DNA of 64,000 nt, from positions 106,265,254-106,329,253 of the forward strand of contig JAKGHH010000002.1 of the NCBI GenBank assembly GCA_022828595.1, written 5' to 3'. Within the stretch, counting starts at the first letter, position 1, and each line of letters opens with the position of its first letter. Origin of the DNA: Nelumbo lutea (Eukaryota; Streptophyta; Magnoliopsida; Proteales; Nelumbonaceae). Of this stretch, positions 46,197 to 56,248 are shown in pieces. Both the position numbers and the translations under genes were made by a program. The notes below the pieces were generated by a model. The model ran no database searches and was not told the origin of the DNA. It worked only from the letters and a program-made list of their open reading frames with translations.

Positions 46197-46992
46197 GATC
46201 AAATTTTATCATGCTTTTCATTCTTGAATTATACAAATTTTTCTGTATTATAGTTTTATTGTGATTGCACATTTTACTAACCATATATGTCATGGACCAC
46301 AAGCATACGGACTAATTACGAATTTGGGTCGTCTAGACCACCAATGGCGAGAGTACTTTGTCTTGTAGAGGGAACACCCTACACTTCAGATGTGGGCGTT
46401 TTTGTAATTGCAACCAATAACAGACAAATTCGATCCTCAGAAGGGTGGAGTCAACCTAACTTCTACAACTTGAATTGGAATTTCAATGACAAATGTGACC
46501 TTTGTGAAGTAGATGCCTTTCCTTTGATAGGAGTTCTTTTGCAATTCCCTGCCACAATTAAAACAAATTAACACCAGCGGTGTATTCTGCGCAGTATTAA
46601 TTACTGGGTAGGCCACAGTATGTTACTCTGGTCAATGGTCGAGAGGTTCAATTCTCAAACCCAAGTTTCTCATACGATTGTTATTAAACATTCAAGTCTT
46701 CCCTTTGCAAATTCAATTTGATGAAACTGGGGATGAAGTGATGGACTATTAATCATATAAAAGGAAATCTTCAGAGAAATTGGTGGATTATTAAGTTGCT
46801 ATAAGTCAAACTGGAAGTGGAAAGTTACTGGAAACCGATGTAAAATTTTCATTACAAACACACAGTATCAAGTCCGACCAGTCGAACCAGCATTCCATCC
46901 AGCACAATTAACTAACTTGAAGTTTGCTTTTCCGGCAGAACGTAGACAGGAAAAATCCAAACTCTCGTCTGTTGCCATTCACGGCTGCAGGA
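46197..46992. other. flank between Tat LTR and PGIP gene, copy B
   Basis: Near-identical to 8665-9460. The 94-codon plus-strand frame (46287-46571) is kept but unrecognised. The four amino-acid changes between copies (Tyr to Cys, Arg to Gly, Leu to Ser, Ser to Cys) do not look constrained. Confidence 0.5.
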
Positions 46993-48030
46993 CTACTTAC
47001 ACTTGGTGGAGAGTGGCGGACCACACAAACACCGGTTGTGGATAAATGCATGCTCACCTTGCTGCTGCACATTTCCACCATATGGAATCTTTCCACACAA
47101 CCGATTATCACTCAAATACAGTCCTTGCCAATTCAATTCTGTGATTTGCTCTGGAATACTACCTCGAATCCTGTTGTGGGACAAATCCAAAACCATCAAC
47201 CCCTTCGGAAACCTCACCGCGGAAAGATCAAAATCAAGTTGGTTATTCGATAAATGGATCCACAGTGCCGCTCCATTCTCTTTGAACAACATTGACGCAT
47301 CCCCAACAAGCTTGTTGTACGACAGATCAATCCCCGTGAAGTTCAATTCCCCCAGTGCTTTAGGGATCTGACCAGACAACTGGTTGTGGGATAGATAAAG
47401 AAAGAAACCACCTTGGGTGTTGAATCTCCCGAAAGAGTTGGGTATGCTTCCGGTGAGTTTATTCCCTCCGAGGTCAAGTCCTCCTAATTTGTTGAGATTG
47501 GCGAGGGAAGCTGGTATTCGACCCGAAAGTTGGTTGTTGGACAATTCGAGGTACTCGAGGTTTTTGAGCTGGGTGAGAAACTCAGGGATGGGGCCAGACA
47601 GAGTGGTGTTAAATATGCGAAGCAATTTGAGGTTCTGAAGTTTGGTGATGGAGTAGGGTATGGAGCCGGTAATTTTGGTGGCGAGGTGATGGAAGATTAG
47701 CTTTTCCAGGTAAGGGAGGTCGCCGACGGCTGCCGGAATATGGTGGAAATTGGTTTCGTAGATGTTGAGTATGCGTACCCGGTTGGTTTCCTCGCTACAG
47801 TCGACATATGCCCATGTGCAACAGTCGATCTTGGGGTTCCAGGGTGTCTCGTCCTTCGGGATGTGAAGGGAGAGGGATTTCTTGATGGCTAGAAGCGCTT
47901 TTCTGTCATCTGGATGACAGCGGACGTAGGAAGCAGAGATAGTGGGGAAGAGGAGGGAAGAGGAGAAGATGAGGAGGGGAAGGAGACAACAGAGTGACGT
48001 CTTGCAGATAGAGCTACTGTGACTATTCAT
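46993..48030 (-). CDS. PGIP: polygalacturonase-inhibiting protein (copy B)
   Basis: 345 residues, intronless, the segmental twin of 9461-10498. It has the same signal peptide, cap cysteines (38, 70, 71, 78 and 312, 334, 336, 344) and about ten LRRs. Only Met247 and Tyr317 differ; residue 317 lies in the C-terminal cap (GKIPYGGNV). Nucleotide changes are few and the TATA region is retained, so both twins may be expressed. It sits between the full-length Tat element and the LRR-expanded PGIP on its right. Confidence 0.93.
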   Translation of the reverse strand: MNSHSSSICKTSLCCLLPLLIFSSSLLFPTISASYVRCHPDDRKALLAIKKSLSLHIPKDETPWNPKIDCCTWAYVDCSEETNRVRILNIYETNFHHIPAAVGDLPYLEKLIFHHLATKITGSIPYSITKLQNLKLLRIFNTTLSGPIPEFLTQLKNLEYLELSNNQLSGRIPASLANLNKLGGLDLGGNKLTGSIPNSFGRFNTQGGFFLYLSHNQLSGQIPKALGELNFTGIDLSYNKLVGDASMLFKENGAALWIHLSNNQLDFDLSAVRFPKGLMVLDLSHNRIRGSIPEQITELNWQGLYLSDNRLCGKIPYGGNVQQQGEHAFIHNRCLCGPPLSTKCK

Positions 48031-48102
48031 CTTCGATTAGTCTATAGGTTTGAAGTTTCTGGGTGTTGAGTTTGAGGGAATATGGAGGAGTGGAGTGTTG
48101 AA

Positions 48103-48109
48103 TTTATAG
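48103..48109 (-). promoter_or_regulatory. TATA box of PGIP copy B
   Basis: CTATAAATT on the minus strand, about 73 bp upstream of the ATG at 48030, as in copy A. Confidence 0.6.
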
Positions 48110-48507
48110 ATAGATGCTGTAAACATTGTTGGTGTAGAGTACGTGGTTCGATTCCATCGGGTAATAGTCAAGCAAGATGTGCTCCACCTGTTTTTGTTTT
48201 CTTTTCATCTCTCTCTCTCTGTGTGCTACTGATCATAGAGAGTTTGAGTTCACTTTGGCTACGGCGACTGTCTATGATTTGGCGACGTTAACCAATCAAA
48301 GTCGTTCTCTGTGTGCAAAAAGGTGGCTTCCTGTCTTGTATGTATTGACTAGAACCAATCCACGACACGTGGGATTCTTTTATGTTGGGATGAAACTTTT
48401 TTCCTTGAAGGGATAACGATGAAATACATGGATTATGATCTAGTTTGTCAAATGTCTACGAGATTAATGAATCGGTGTAGAAGATGTAATCTGAGGGTGT
48501 TGTAGGT

Positions 48508-48903
48508 GATCCAATTCGTGGGTGTTTACGGGTTGGGTAGTCGGTTTATTTGTTTATTGATTAAACTGAAGTCGACTGACCATGAAACAAAATCGATCCA
48601 TAGTCTGTTTATATCTATATTATAAATTAAAATATCTTTATCTAAATATCTATTTATATTTAAGTTTATTTTTTTAGTTTTTATATAAAACCAAAATATA
48701 TATTTAAATTCATTAATTTTTTTATGTGAAACTAATTTTTATGCAAAATTGGTTCAGTTTTACTTCAGTTTTTATACATGAAAATCAAAACTAAACTGAA
48801 TTATTGGTTTATTTTTTCATACAAAACAAAACTAATCAATGATTTTGAAAAATCAACCAACTTAAATTGGATCGGGCAGTTTGACATTTAATGTGAATAC
48901 CTC
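48508..48903. repeat. MITE-like element (copy B counterpart of 11036-11460)
   Basis: Shares GGGTGTTTACGGGTTGGGTA and the right end AATGTGAATACCTCTATC with copy A, with several small deletions. Confidence 0.55.
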
Positions 48904-48959
48904 TATCGTCTATATCGAACTAAGGAACTACCATTGGTAAAAATATTGTGTAAAATTTT

Positions 48960-49101
48960 ATGTTGAATTTGGAAAGAGCATAAACACAAATATGTACAGT
49001 ATAAATTTATACAAAATACAAGATTTTACATTTTTCATATTTATATTTGTATTCCTTCTAAATAAAGACTCAATTTGCATTTGTACTCCTTTCAAACTAA
49101 G
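48960..49101. repeat. hairpin MITE (copy B counterpart of 11521-11662)
   Basis: Arms TTTGGAAAGAGCATAAACAC and TGTACTCCTTTCAAACTAAG are complementary. It has the same position relative to the PGIP gene as in copy A. Confidence 0.6.
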
Positions 49102-49594
49102 CCTCAAATACAAGGTTTGCACTCTATATTTGCATTTATACTCTATCCAAACCAAGTCTTCCCAGCATTGGTGCATTGGTATTGAAACACATTAGTCCAT
49201 TCCGACGATCAATTCTCTCCTTCAAAAGTATTCAAGTATTCAACTTATTACCGTTGCAAGGTGGACGAGAGAAAGAAATAAGAGAGGAAGATAAATAGAA
49301 GATGGGGCAGCGATTGAACGTCTTCACTCAGTTTTTTCTTTTTTGTTTTTCAGGTGTATGTGGACAAAAAGTCTCAAACAACGATAGAACGAACTTTGCA
49401 GACAAACAAAAGTTGTAATTTTAAAAAAAGCATTCAACAATGCACTGTTTATTCATACGATGCTTAGAAAATGGTAAGCACATGGAAAAAAGGAAGAAAA
49501 CCAAAGACCTTATGTTTTGTATTTTTACCATTTTACCCTAGTACAAAATATGCAATGTCCCCTGGGAATTTAAAATTCCGTTGTCATGTACGGA

Positions 49595-50836
49595 CTACTT
49601 GCACTTAGGGAGTGGCGGACCACACAGACACCGGTTATGGGAGAACGAATCGTAGCCGAACTGCTGAACTTTCCCACCAAACGGGATCTCTCCACACAGT
49701 CGATTATAGCTCACATTCAGCAATGTCAAATCCAATTCAGTGATCTCCTTCGGAATACTCCCTCCGATCCTGTTGTGGGACAAATCCAAATATGCTAACG
49801 GCTTCGGGAACATCACCCTTGACAGGTCGAAGTTGAACAGATTCCATGACAAATCTATCGCGTGCATCTTTCCGTTCTCTTTGAACAACATCGATGCATC
49901 CCCAACAAGTTTATTGTTAGACAAGTAGATCCCGTAACAGTCCAACTCGCCGAACGATTCAGGAATCTTACCGGAGAGCTTGTTGTGAGAGAGCCAAATA
50001 GAGTCGCCCTTAAATCTCCCGAACGAGTCGGGTATGTTTCCGGTGAGTCTGTTCCATGAAAGGTCAAGCTTAGTTAGTTTGTAGAGGTCTGCGAGGGAAG
50101 CCGGGATCGAACCAGAGAACTGATTATTGGACAAATCAAGGTACTCCAGGTTTCTGAGTTGGCTGAGGAATTCGGGGATGGGACCAGACAAGGTGGTGTT
50201 CCATATAAGAAGTCTTTTGAGGTTTTGAAGCTTGGTGATGGAGTCGGGTATGTTTCCGGTGAGTTTGTTCCATGAAAGGTCAAGCTCAGTTAGTTTGTAG
50301 AGGTCTGCGAGGGAAGCCGGGATCGAACCAGAGAGCTGATTCCTGGACAAATCAAGGTACTCCAGGTTTCTGAGTTGGCTGAGGAATTCGGGGATGGGGC
50401 CAGACCAGGTGGTTTTCCATATACGAAGTCTTTTGAGGTTTTGAAGCTTGGTGATGGAGTAGGGGATAGATCCATAGAGGTTGCTGGTGCCAAAGAAGTC
50501 AAGGGAATCGAGGAACGGAAGGTCTCCAATGGCAGACGGAATTTGGAAGGGAGTGTTGATTTCAAAAAAGAGGAGTTCGGTGACGCGGTTGGTATAGGCG
50601 TTGCACCCGACACCATTCCAGTTACAGCAATCGGTGTTGAGAATCCAGGAGTCGAAGTATTCGGGAGCTTTGATCGAATTCTTGATTCTCAAGAGGGCTT
50701 TTCTATCATCTGGGTTGCAGCGGATGGAGGAGGAGAGCGTAGGAGATGGGAGAGAAGATGAAACTAAGAGGAGAAAACAGAAGAGGAGATAAAATGAGGG
50801 AGAATACGTACCGCTACAGTGAGTATAAGTCTTCAT
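49595..50836 (-). CDS. PGIP: LRR-expanded polygalacturonase-inhibiting protein
   Basis: 413 residues, about 70 longer than its neighbours, one open frame. The signal peptide covers ~1-35 (FYLLFCFLLLVSSSLPSP). The cap cysteines are 40, 70, 71 and 78 at the N-terminus and 381, 403, 405 and 412 at the C-terminus. Residues 127-198 and 199-270 are a direct 72-residue duplication (three LRRs: SITKLQNLKRL... to ...LTGNIPD), raising the count from about 10 to about 13. The junction keeps LRR register. The repeat units differ by only a few residues (for example Trp144/Leu216, Arg165/Asn237). A longer solenoid may alter the concave binding face; that is inference. An unusual Cys300 lies in an LRR. The gene is absent from segmental copy A. 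Confidence 0.92.
   Translation of the reverse strand: MKTYTHCSGTYSPSFYLLFCFLLLVSSSLPSPTLSSSIRCNPDDRKALLRIKNSIKAPEYFDSWILNTDCCNWNGVGCNAYTNRVTELLFFEINTPFQIPSAIGDLPFLDSLDFFGTSNLYGSIPYSITKLQNLKRLRIWKTTWSGPIPEFLSQLRNLEYLDLSRNQLSGSIPASLADLYKLTELDLSWNKLTGNIPDSITKLQNLKRLLIWNTTLSGPIPEFLSQLRNLEYLDLSNNQFSGSIPASLADLYKLTKLDLSWNRLTGNIPDSFGRFKGDSIWLSHNKLSGKIPESFGELDCYGIYLSNNKLVGDASMLFKENGKMHAIDLSWNLFNFDLSRVMFPKPLAYLDLSHNRIGGSIPKEITELDLTLLNVSYNRLCGEIPFGGKVQQFGYDSFSHNRCLCGPPLPKCK
50027..50458 (-). repeat. 216-bp in-frame tandem duplication within the PGIP gene
   Basis: Units 50243-50458 and 50027-50242 are direct repeats with exactly 216-bp spacing (for example GTTCCATGAAAGGTCAAGCT at 50051 and 50267). 216 bp equals 72 codons, or three 24-residue LRRs, so the repeat preserves both frame and solenoid register. 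Confidence 0.92.
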
Positions 50837-50901
50837 TATGGACTGTTATTAGTAGATGAGATGAGTTTAAGACAAGGGAGTGGGATTTTAATTACTCATG
50901 A

Positions 50902-50909
50902 ATTTATAC
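50902..50909 (-). promoter_or_regulatory. TATA box of the LRR-expanded PGIP
   Basis: AGTATAAATT on the minus strand, about 66 bp upstream of the ATG at 50836. Confidence 0.55.
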
Positions 50910-50931
50910 TCATTGTACATTGGTTTGCTTT

Positions 50932-51137
50932 ACCAGTCGCCAAGAAGAACTCCCTCGGTTTTGCTCTGTGTTCTCCCTCTCTAGATTGCGATGAAGCAAC
51001 ATTTTAATGAAATTCAGTATAAAACTATGTGCTTACCAGTCGCCAAGAAGAACTCCCTCGGTTTTGCTCTGTGTTCTCCCTCTATAGATTGCGATGAAGC
51101 AACATTTTAATGAAATTCAGTATAAAACTATGTGCTT
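50932..51137. repeat. 103-bp tandem duplication upstream of the LRR-expanded PGIP
   Basis: Two head-to-tail units, 50932-51034 and 51035-51137, both starting ACCAGTCGCCAAGAAG, with a single visible mismatch (CTCTAG versus CTATAG). It lies 23 bp upstream of the TATA box, so it doubles the proximal promoter region. Confidence 0.9.
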
Positions 51138-51236
51138 GAAGCAGATTCTAAGTCTTATTTGTCCAAGATGAAAGTCAGAAGTCAAACTTTCAAATGCTAT
51201 TTGATTTGAGTATCGTACCCAGAAAATGGAGAATTT

Positions 51237-51365
51237 GGCTATGTTTGGTCTGAGGGAAAAGGTAGGGAAAGGAAGGGAAAAGCAAGGAAATTTATACAGG
51301 ATTTGCAATGGTTTCCTTATCTTTCCCTTCCTTTCCCTATTTTTTCCTTCAAACCAAACATAACC
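51237..51365. repeat. Tourist-like MITE ('GGCTATGTTTGG' family)
   Basis: Ends GGCTATGTTTGGTCTGAGGG and CCTTCAAACCAAACATAACC are inverted repeats around a purine/pyrimidine-rich core. Same family as 57228-57366. Confidence 0.65.
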
Positions 51366-51760
51366 TTATCTGATTTTCAAATACATTGAACTTTGAAATA
51401 AAAAAATAAAAAATAAAATAAAATCCATCGGTTATGTATACAAATGGATTCTATTGGATTTGAATCAGGGTATATTGATTATGTATTCATATGTTTGATT
51501 TGAACTCAGATCAGCTCATGATCCAATATTTTTAATTGAATCTATCACCCCCTATCCGTTTGATTTTTCAATCTGATTCAAAAATGTGACAGGTATTCAA
51601 ATCCAGTAAAATCAGATTAGATTCAAATTCAGATTGCATGGATGATGATCCAATCTGTTTGCATCCCTGTGGGCAATACTTGGCTCCTACCACGTTGGTG
51701 GACATGCATGCATCCTAAAACCTCCTGATTTCGTATTTATAATATTAGGGGTTTTTATAG

Positions 51761-51808
51761 TTCAGTCCACCCCTAGGGTGGAGCTAAGATTTTTAGGGGT
51801 GGACTGAA
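51761..51808. repeat. 15-bp perfect inverted repeat
   Basis: TTCAGTCCACCCCTA (51761-51775) and TAGGGGTGGACTGAA (51794-51808) could form a hairpin with an 18-nt loop. Function unknown; perhaps the end of a small foldback repeat. A G-run of 14 follows near 51857. Confidence 0.6.
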
Positions 51809-52133
51809 TCCTGCCCATGGATTGATGACAAATTCATGGGCAAGATGCGGTTTATTGGGGGGGGGGGGGGCTGCTAGTAGATTAGCAGGGGGCTGCAATT
51901 CAGATTTTTGAGGTGGATTGCACTCCACTTATCCCTATATAATTTTTATTTATGGGAAGATGTTTCCTATGCATAATTGAAAAGGTTGTGAGTGGACCAA
52001 ATCTGTGAGGACGAAATCTGAATGGTCTACAAAGATGAAGTAGTAGTAGTTTTAGATTCTAAAAGTCAGCACTTGCAAGGGTCTTATGTGTGGGGGGAGC
52101 GTTTCTAGTGTAGGGACAGCAGACACTGAGGAG

Positions 52134-52281
52134 TTCACATCTGCACCCCACAAAGGGGTGCCCCAACCTTGTATTGAGAACATCTCCCAATAATGTCTTA
52201 TAATCTTTCATGCTTAGCATCGGGAGATGTTCCTAATACAAGGTCAGGATATGCTGTGGGACATTGTGTGGCGCAGATGTG
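52134..52281. repeat. foldback element
   Basis: The left arm 52134-52190 (CACATCTGC...CCTTGTATTGAGAACATCTC) is complementary to the right arm 52218-52281 (GGGAGATGTTCCTAATACAAGG...GCAGATGTG) around a ~27-bp loop. This is MITE-like, with no clear target duplication. Confidence 0.6.
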
Positions 52282-53104
52282 TATTCAACACTGAGATTGT
52301 CTGGGGGCCACCATTACTTGCCAACAAGTTACCCATGTTTTAAGAATTAGAACCCATCACTAAGGTGCAACATAAATGTTTTTAATTTCTTGCTTTTGAA
52401 ACTTCCACATCAACAAAGAAACAAAAAAGAAAAATCTGAAACATGTTCTTGAACTGTATTTTATAGTTTAGAGAAGCAAAAACAAGTTTTGTTATAGAAG
52501 CCATTCTCATCATGTTTTTGAAATCATAAAAATGATGCTTTTATTAAAAACAAAAACAAGCTTTAGAGCACAGACGTTATGTGACTAAATATCGGGTAAT
52601 CAGGTTGGATGTTGAGTTTTATTTTGAAAATTTGAAGAATAATAGAAGGAAAAATCGACCACACAAGCGTAATATCAGGTTTAAAAAATTTATGTCACGT
52701 GGTATCACATGTGAATGGATTGTGATAAAATGATAATAGATGCTAATGGTAGTGGAAGATTTAGTCAATTGTCAAAAAAACTTGGAGGGTACTTTAAGTT
52801 AGGAATAGAGTTACTCAATTTCCTAAAACTTTAGGGTATTTTAAAAGACTTGCCCTTTATTTTTCAAGCAAGATAACTTTGAATTGATTTAATTTCAAAC
52901 TCCCAACAAGGAAAATAATTCTATTGAAGACCACCACTAAATAGGTCTCAACAAGATCTTTACAATTCATTAGGAGAGGTGGTTGGAGAAGTCTAGTAAT
53001 GAGAGGAGACACATTGTGCTTTCATTATTCATAACTCAAAAATTGGTTTGCTTTTTCAAAAGGTAGAAAACCTCCTTTTATTAAGGCCATCATGAAAAAT
53101 CTAA

Positions 53105-53381
53105 GGGTCCATTTGATTGGTAGTCAGAATAAGAATGGAAATGGGCTATTTTCATAGTCCCTTTAGTTCAGATAGGAATGGAATGAAGATTGGAATGAGA
53201 AGGAATGGTATTTCATTTCCAAGGAAAGGGGAGGAAATGACCATTGCGTCAAATGGGTAACGTCATCCCACCGGGATTGGGAATGGGATTTTGATTCTGC
53301 TGCCAAATCAAATATTTGGAATCAGAATAATCCATTCCAATTTCGATTTCAAACCCCCTTTCCCGTGAACCAAATGGGACC
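53105..53381. repeat. Tourist-like MITE, complete
   Basis: Ends GGGTCCATTTGATTGG and CCAAATGGGACC are inverted repeats. TAA flanks both sides (53102-53104, 53382-53384), the target duplication of PIF/Harbinger-type MITEs. It is the intact counterpart of 12255-12335 in copy A. Confidence 0.75.
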
Positions 53382-53384
53382 TAA

Positions 53385-54132
53385 ATTTTGATAATTGTTT
53401 TCTGACCCATTGGCTGATTTCTAACTAAAAAATCGGCCAACCAAACACCAAAATAATCAGAAATTTCGCTAATGCTTCTTTGGCTTGAAACTGATAAAAG
53501 CGCAACCTGAGGCTGCCCAAGTTGCATGGATGCAACTGAACCTGGAAGTCCGTTATCTCACACATGCACATGTGTGTCCCACATTTATGATGGACCCCAG
53601 TCTCACCGTGAGATGTATAGTGTCAGATTATGTTGGGTTGGAATATGTTTAATTGGCAGGCGATCCCAAGTCGAACTTGGACTCTACCCTCGAAAATTTT
53701 GCTATTTAATAGTTGTTTTGCACCATCTAATGGCTGCTCCACATACACCATATTACACACATTTGTGGTCTGTTCCCCACACCCAGATCAGTTTCCATCA
53801 AGTCAAATTTGTGCTCATATCGTTCTAACAGCCTTTTCCAATTTTGTATTGAAAATATCTTTCCATCCATGAAATAAAGTACACAAATAAGGAGATATTT
53901 AGATAGTTAAAGCTGCTCGAAGAAGCTTTGTCCTCACTAAATCCTAACTCCCCCATACCAAACCAGAAGATACATTGCATCATTAATTGACAATAAATGA
54001 AGGATTAATACAAAACATGTTATGTGAAAACCAATACAAACAATGCTCTAGAGAACACCTCACATCACAACATTGTTATTATTATTATTATTCAAGGTTT
54101 TCTTTTTCTCTTCAGCTCAGCCAATCGGCGGT
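53385..54132. other. intergenic DNA 3' of a PGIP gene
   Basis: A 100-codon plus-strand frame at 53526-53828 shows no domain and has biased composition; I do not call it. A (TTA)n tract lies near 54074-54091. No other feature is recognised. Confidence 0.45.
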
Positions 54133-55203
54133 TTACTTGCATTTGGTAGGGAGTGGAGGACCGCACAAACACTGATTATGAGCAAAGGACTTGGCAACGA
54201 GCTGCTGCACATTCCCACCGAACGGAATTTTTCCACACAAACGATTATAACTCAAATCCATACTTTGCAAATCCAACTCAATCACCTGGTTGGGTATGCT
54301 GCCGTGAATCCTGTTGTGAGATAAATCTAAATAATTTATGTTCCTCGGAAACCTCACTTTTGTCAGATCAAAGTCGAGCCGGTTGTTGTATAAATAGATC
54401 GATCTTGCCGCCGTGTTCTCCCTGAACAACACTGATGCATCTCCGACGAGCTTGTTGTGCGACAGGTCGATACTTGTGAAATTCAATGCACCCATCGATT
54501 TGGGAATCTCACCGGCCAGCTGGTTGTGAGATAGATCGAGCATAAAACCCATGCCATCGTCAAAGTTGAAGCTCCCGAACGAGTCGGGTATGTTTCCATT
54601 GAGTTTGTTCCATCTGAGATCAAGAAGAGCCAGTTTGTTGAGATATCCGAGAGAAGTCGGGATGTGGCCGGAGAGCTGGTTGTAGGACAAAATAAGTTGT
54701 CGGAGATTTTTGAGCTGGCCGAGGAAGTCTGGGATGGGACAGGAGAGAGTGGTACGCCGAATAATGAGAGATTCGAGGTTCTGAAGCTTTGTGAAGGAGT
54801 AGGGGATGGTCCCGGTGAGATTGGGGAGGCCAGCGAAGTTAAGGAATCTGAGATAAGGGAGCTCGCCGATGGCCGCCGGTATCTGGAAGTGGGTTTGGAT
54901 TCCGTAAAAGTTGAGCTGGACGACGCGGTGTGTATAGTCGTTACATAGAACGTAGTCCCAGTCACAGCATGGAAGGGTGGAATTCCAGGAATGGAAGTGA
55001 TGGGGATTGTTGATGGATTTCTTAATTTGCAGGAGGACCCTTTTGTCATCTGGGTTGCAACGAGAACGAGGAGAGATGGCGGAGAGAGTTGGGGTTGGGA
55101 AAGTAGAGGATATGACCAGGAGGAAAACTATGGAGAGATAAAGCGAGGAAGAAGAATGAGAAGAAGCAGTGTCTCGTCTCTGATGAGTGGCCATCTTCTG
55201 CAT
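54133..55203 (-). CDS. PGIP: polygalacturonase-inhibiting protein
   Basis: 356 residues from the first ATG; the second Met (residue 4, MATHQRR) is an equally good start. The signal peptide core is SLYLSIVFLLVISS (residues 20-33). Cap cysteines are 49, 79, 80 and 87, with the cap motif CNPDDKRVLLQIKKSI. About ten LRRs follow, for example LRQLILSYNQLSGHIP and INYLDLSHNRIHGSIP, then the CLCGPPLPTKCK ending. Two N-glycosylation sites, NST (74) and NLT (117), are visible. It is a secreted cell-wall protein by family, clearly diverged from its neighbours. No frameshift or stop is seen. Confidence 0.93.
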   Translation of the reverse strand: MQKMATHQRRDTASSHSSSSLYLSIVFLLVISSTFPTPTLSAISPRSRCNPDDKRVLLQIKKSINNPHHFHSWNSTLPCCDWDYVLCNDYTHRVVQLNFYGIQTHFQIPAAIGELPYLRFLNFAGLPNLTGTIPYSFTKLQNLESLIIRRTTLSCPIPDFLGQLKNLRQLILSYNQLSGHIPTSLGYLNKLALLDLRWNKLNGNIPDSFGSFNFDDGMGFMLDLSHNQLAGEIPKSMGALNFTSIDLSHNKLVGDASVLFRENTAARSIYLYNNRLDFDLTKVRFPRNINYLDLSHNRIHGSIPNQVIELDLQSMDLSYNRLCGKIPFGGNVQQLVAKSFAHNQCLCGPPLPTKCK

Positions 55204-55254
55204 TTGTTAATTGTTGGGTGAGTTGATGAAAAGTTGAAGCAATGAGTGCGTTAA

Positions 55255-55261
55255 TTTATAG
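55255..55261 (-). promoter_or_regulatory. TATA box of the 54133-55203 PGIP
   Basis: CTATAAATTAA on the minus strand, about 52 bp upstream of the first ATG. Confidence 0.55.
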
Positions 55262-56204
55262 GGGACCTTATTGTAGTCAGGCCATGGTTTTATCTATCCT
55301 ATCGCTTCAGATCGACTTCAGAGTAAAATTTAACTGGTCAACATTCAACAAAATGGGGGAGTTTCAGACTTCCGGTTGATATCATTGATCCTTCATGGAA
55401 TAAAACTTACAAAAATATAATAGAGAACAATGTTAGACTTCTGCTGTTTCTTGGGTCGGTCCAATCGATTACAGACAGCGGTACTTTGTCTCTTTCGAAG
55501 AACTGGAAACCACTGCCGCAAGGCAATAGGGTCCCATATTAAAACGATTTGCTTTTAATACATTTCTGCTGGTTGTTTTAGAATTGGAATGTATTCCAAT
55601 TTCCAAACACGTTTAATTAATATATTGTTCAAATCAATACATCTACATGCCAGATCATGTCTGTATTTCTTTTTCTTTGTTTTGGCGTTTCAATTTTCAA
55701 TGGGGGAATGACAGATCTAAGAATGGGATAGCCATTCTAGCTACAACGATTTGAGATGTGGTAGGAGATCTATTTACTTTGAAAACCCACTCTGGTCTAC
55801 ATCAATGCCTTTGTTTTCATGTGTTTTTTAAGCCATAACATATGAGGGAAAAAAAAAAAAAAAACTTGAAACGTGTTCTTAATTGTGTTTCTGTTTTGGA
55901 AAACAAAAATAAATTAGTTTTGTTTTAAAAAGGAAATATGTTTTCGAAACCACTAAAATGATGCTTTTAAAACGAAAACAAGTTTTGGAGTGAAAAATTA
56001 CATGATTTATGAAACACGATAAGAGATCATTGGATGTGAATATATATACTTAGAAAAAAAAGCATGTTCTTTAATTTGTTTCATTTTTAAAACAAAAATC
56101 ACATATATATAACGAAGAACAGGACTTAATTTCTTCTATCTACTAGCTCTAAGATACGATAGCTGTTGAAGATGCAAGAAATAACCATTTCTCAGGGTTC
56201 TCAA

Positions 56205-56248
<44 letters not shown>

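Noticed and set aside
53526..53828. 100-codon plus-strand frame
   Set aside because: No recognisable motif and no second copy; composition of non-coding DNA.
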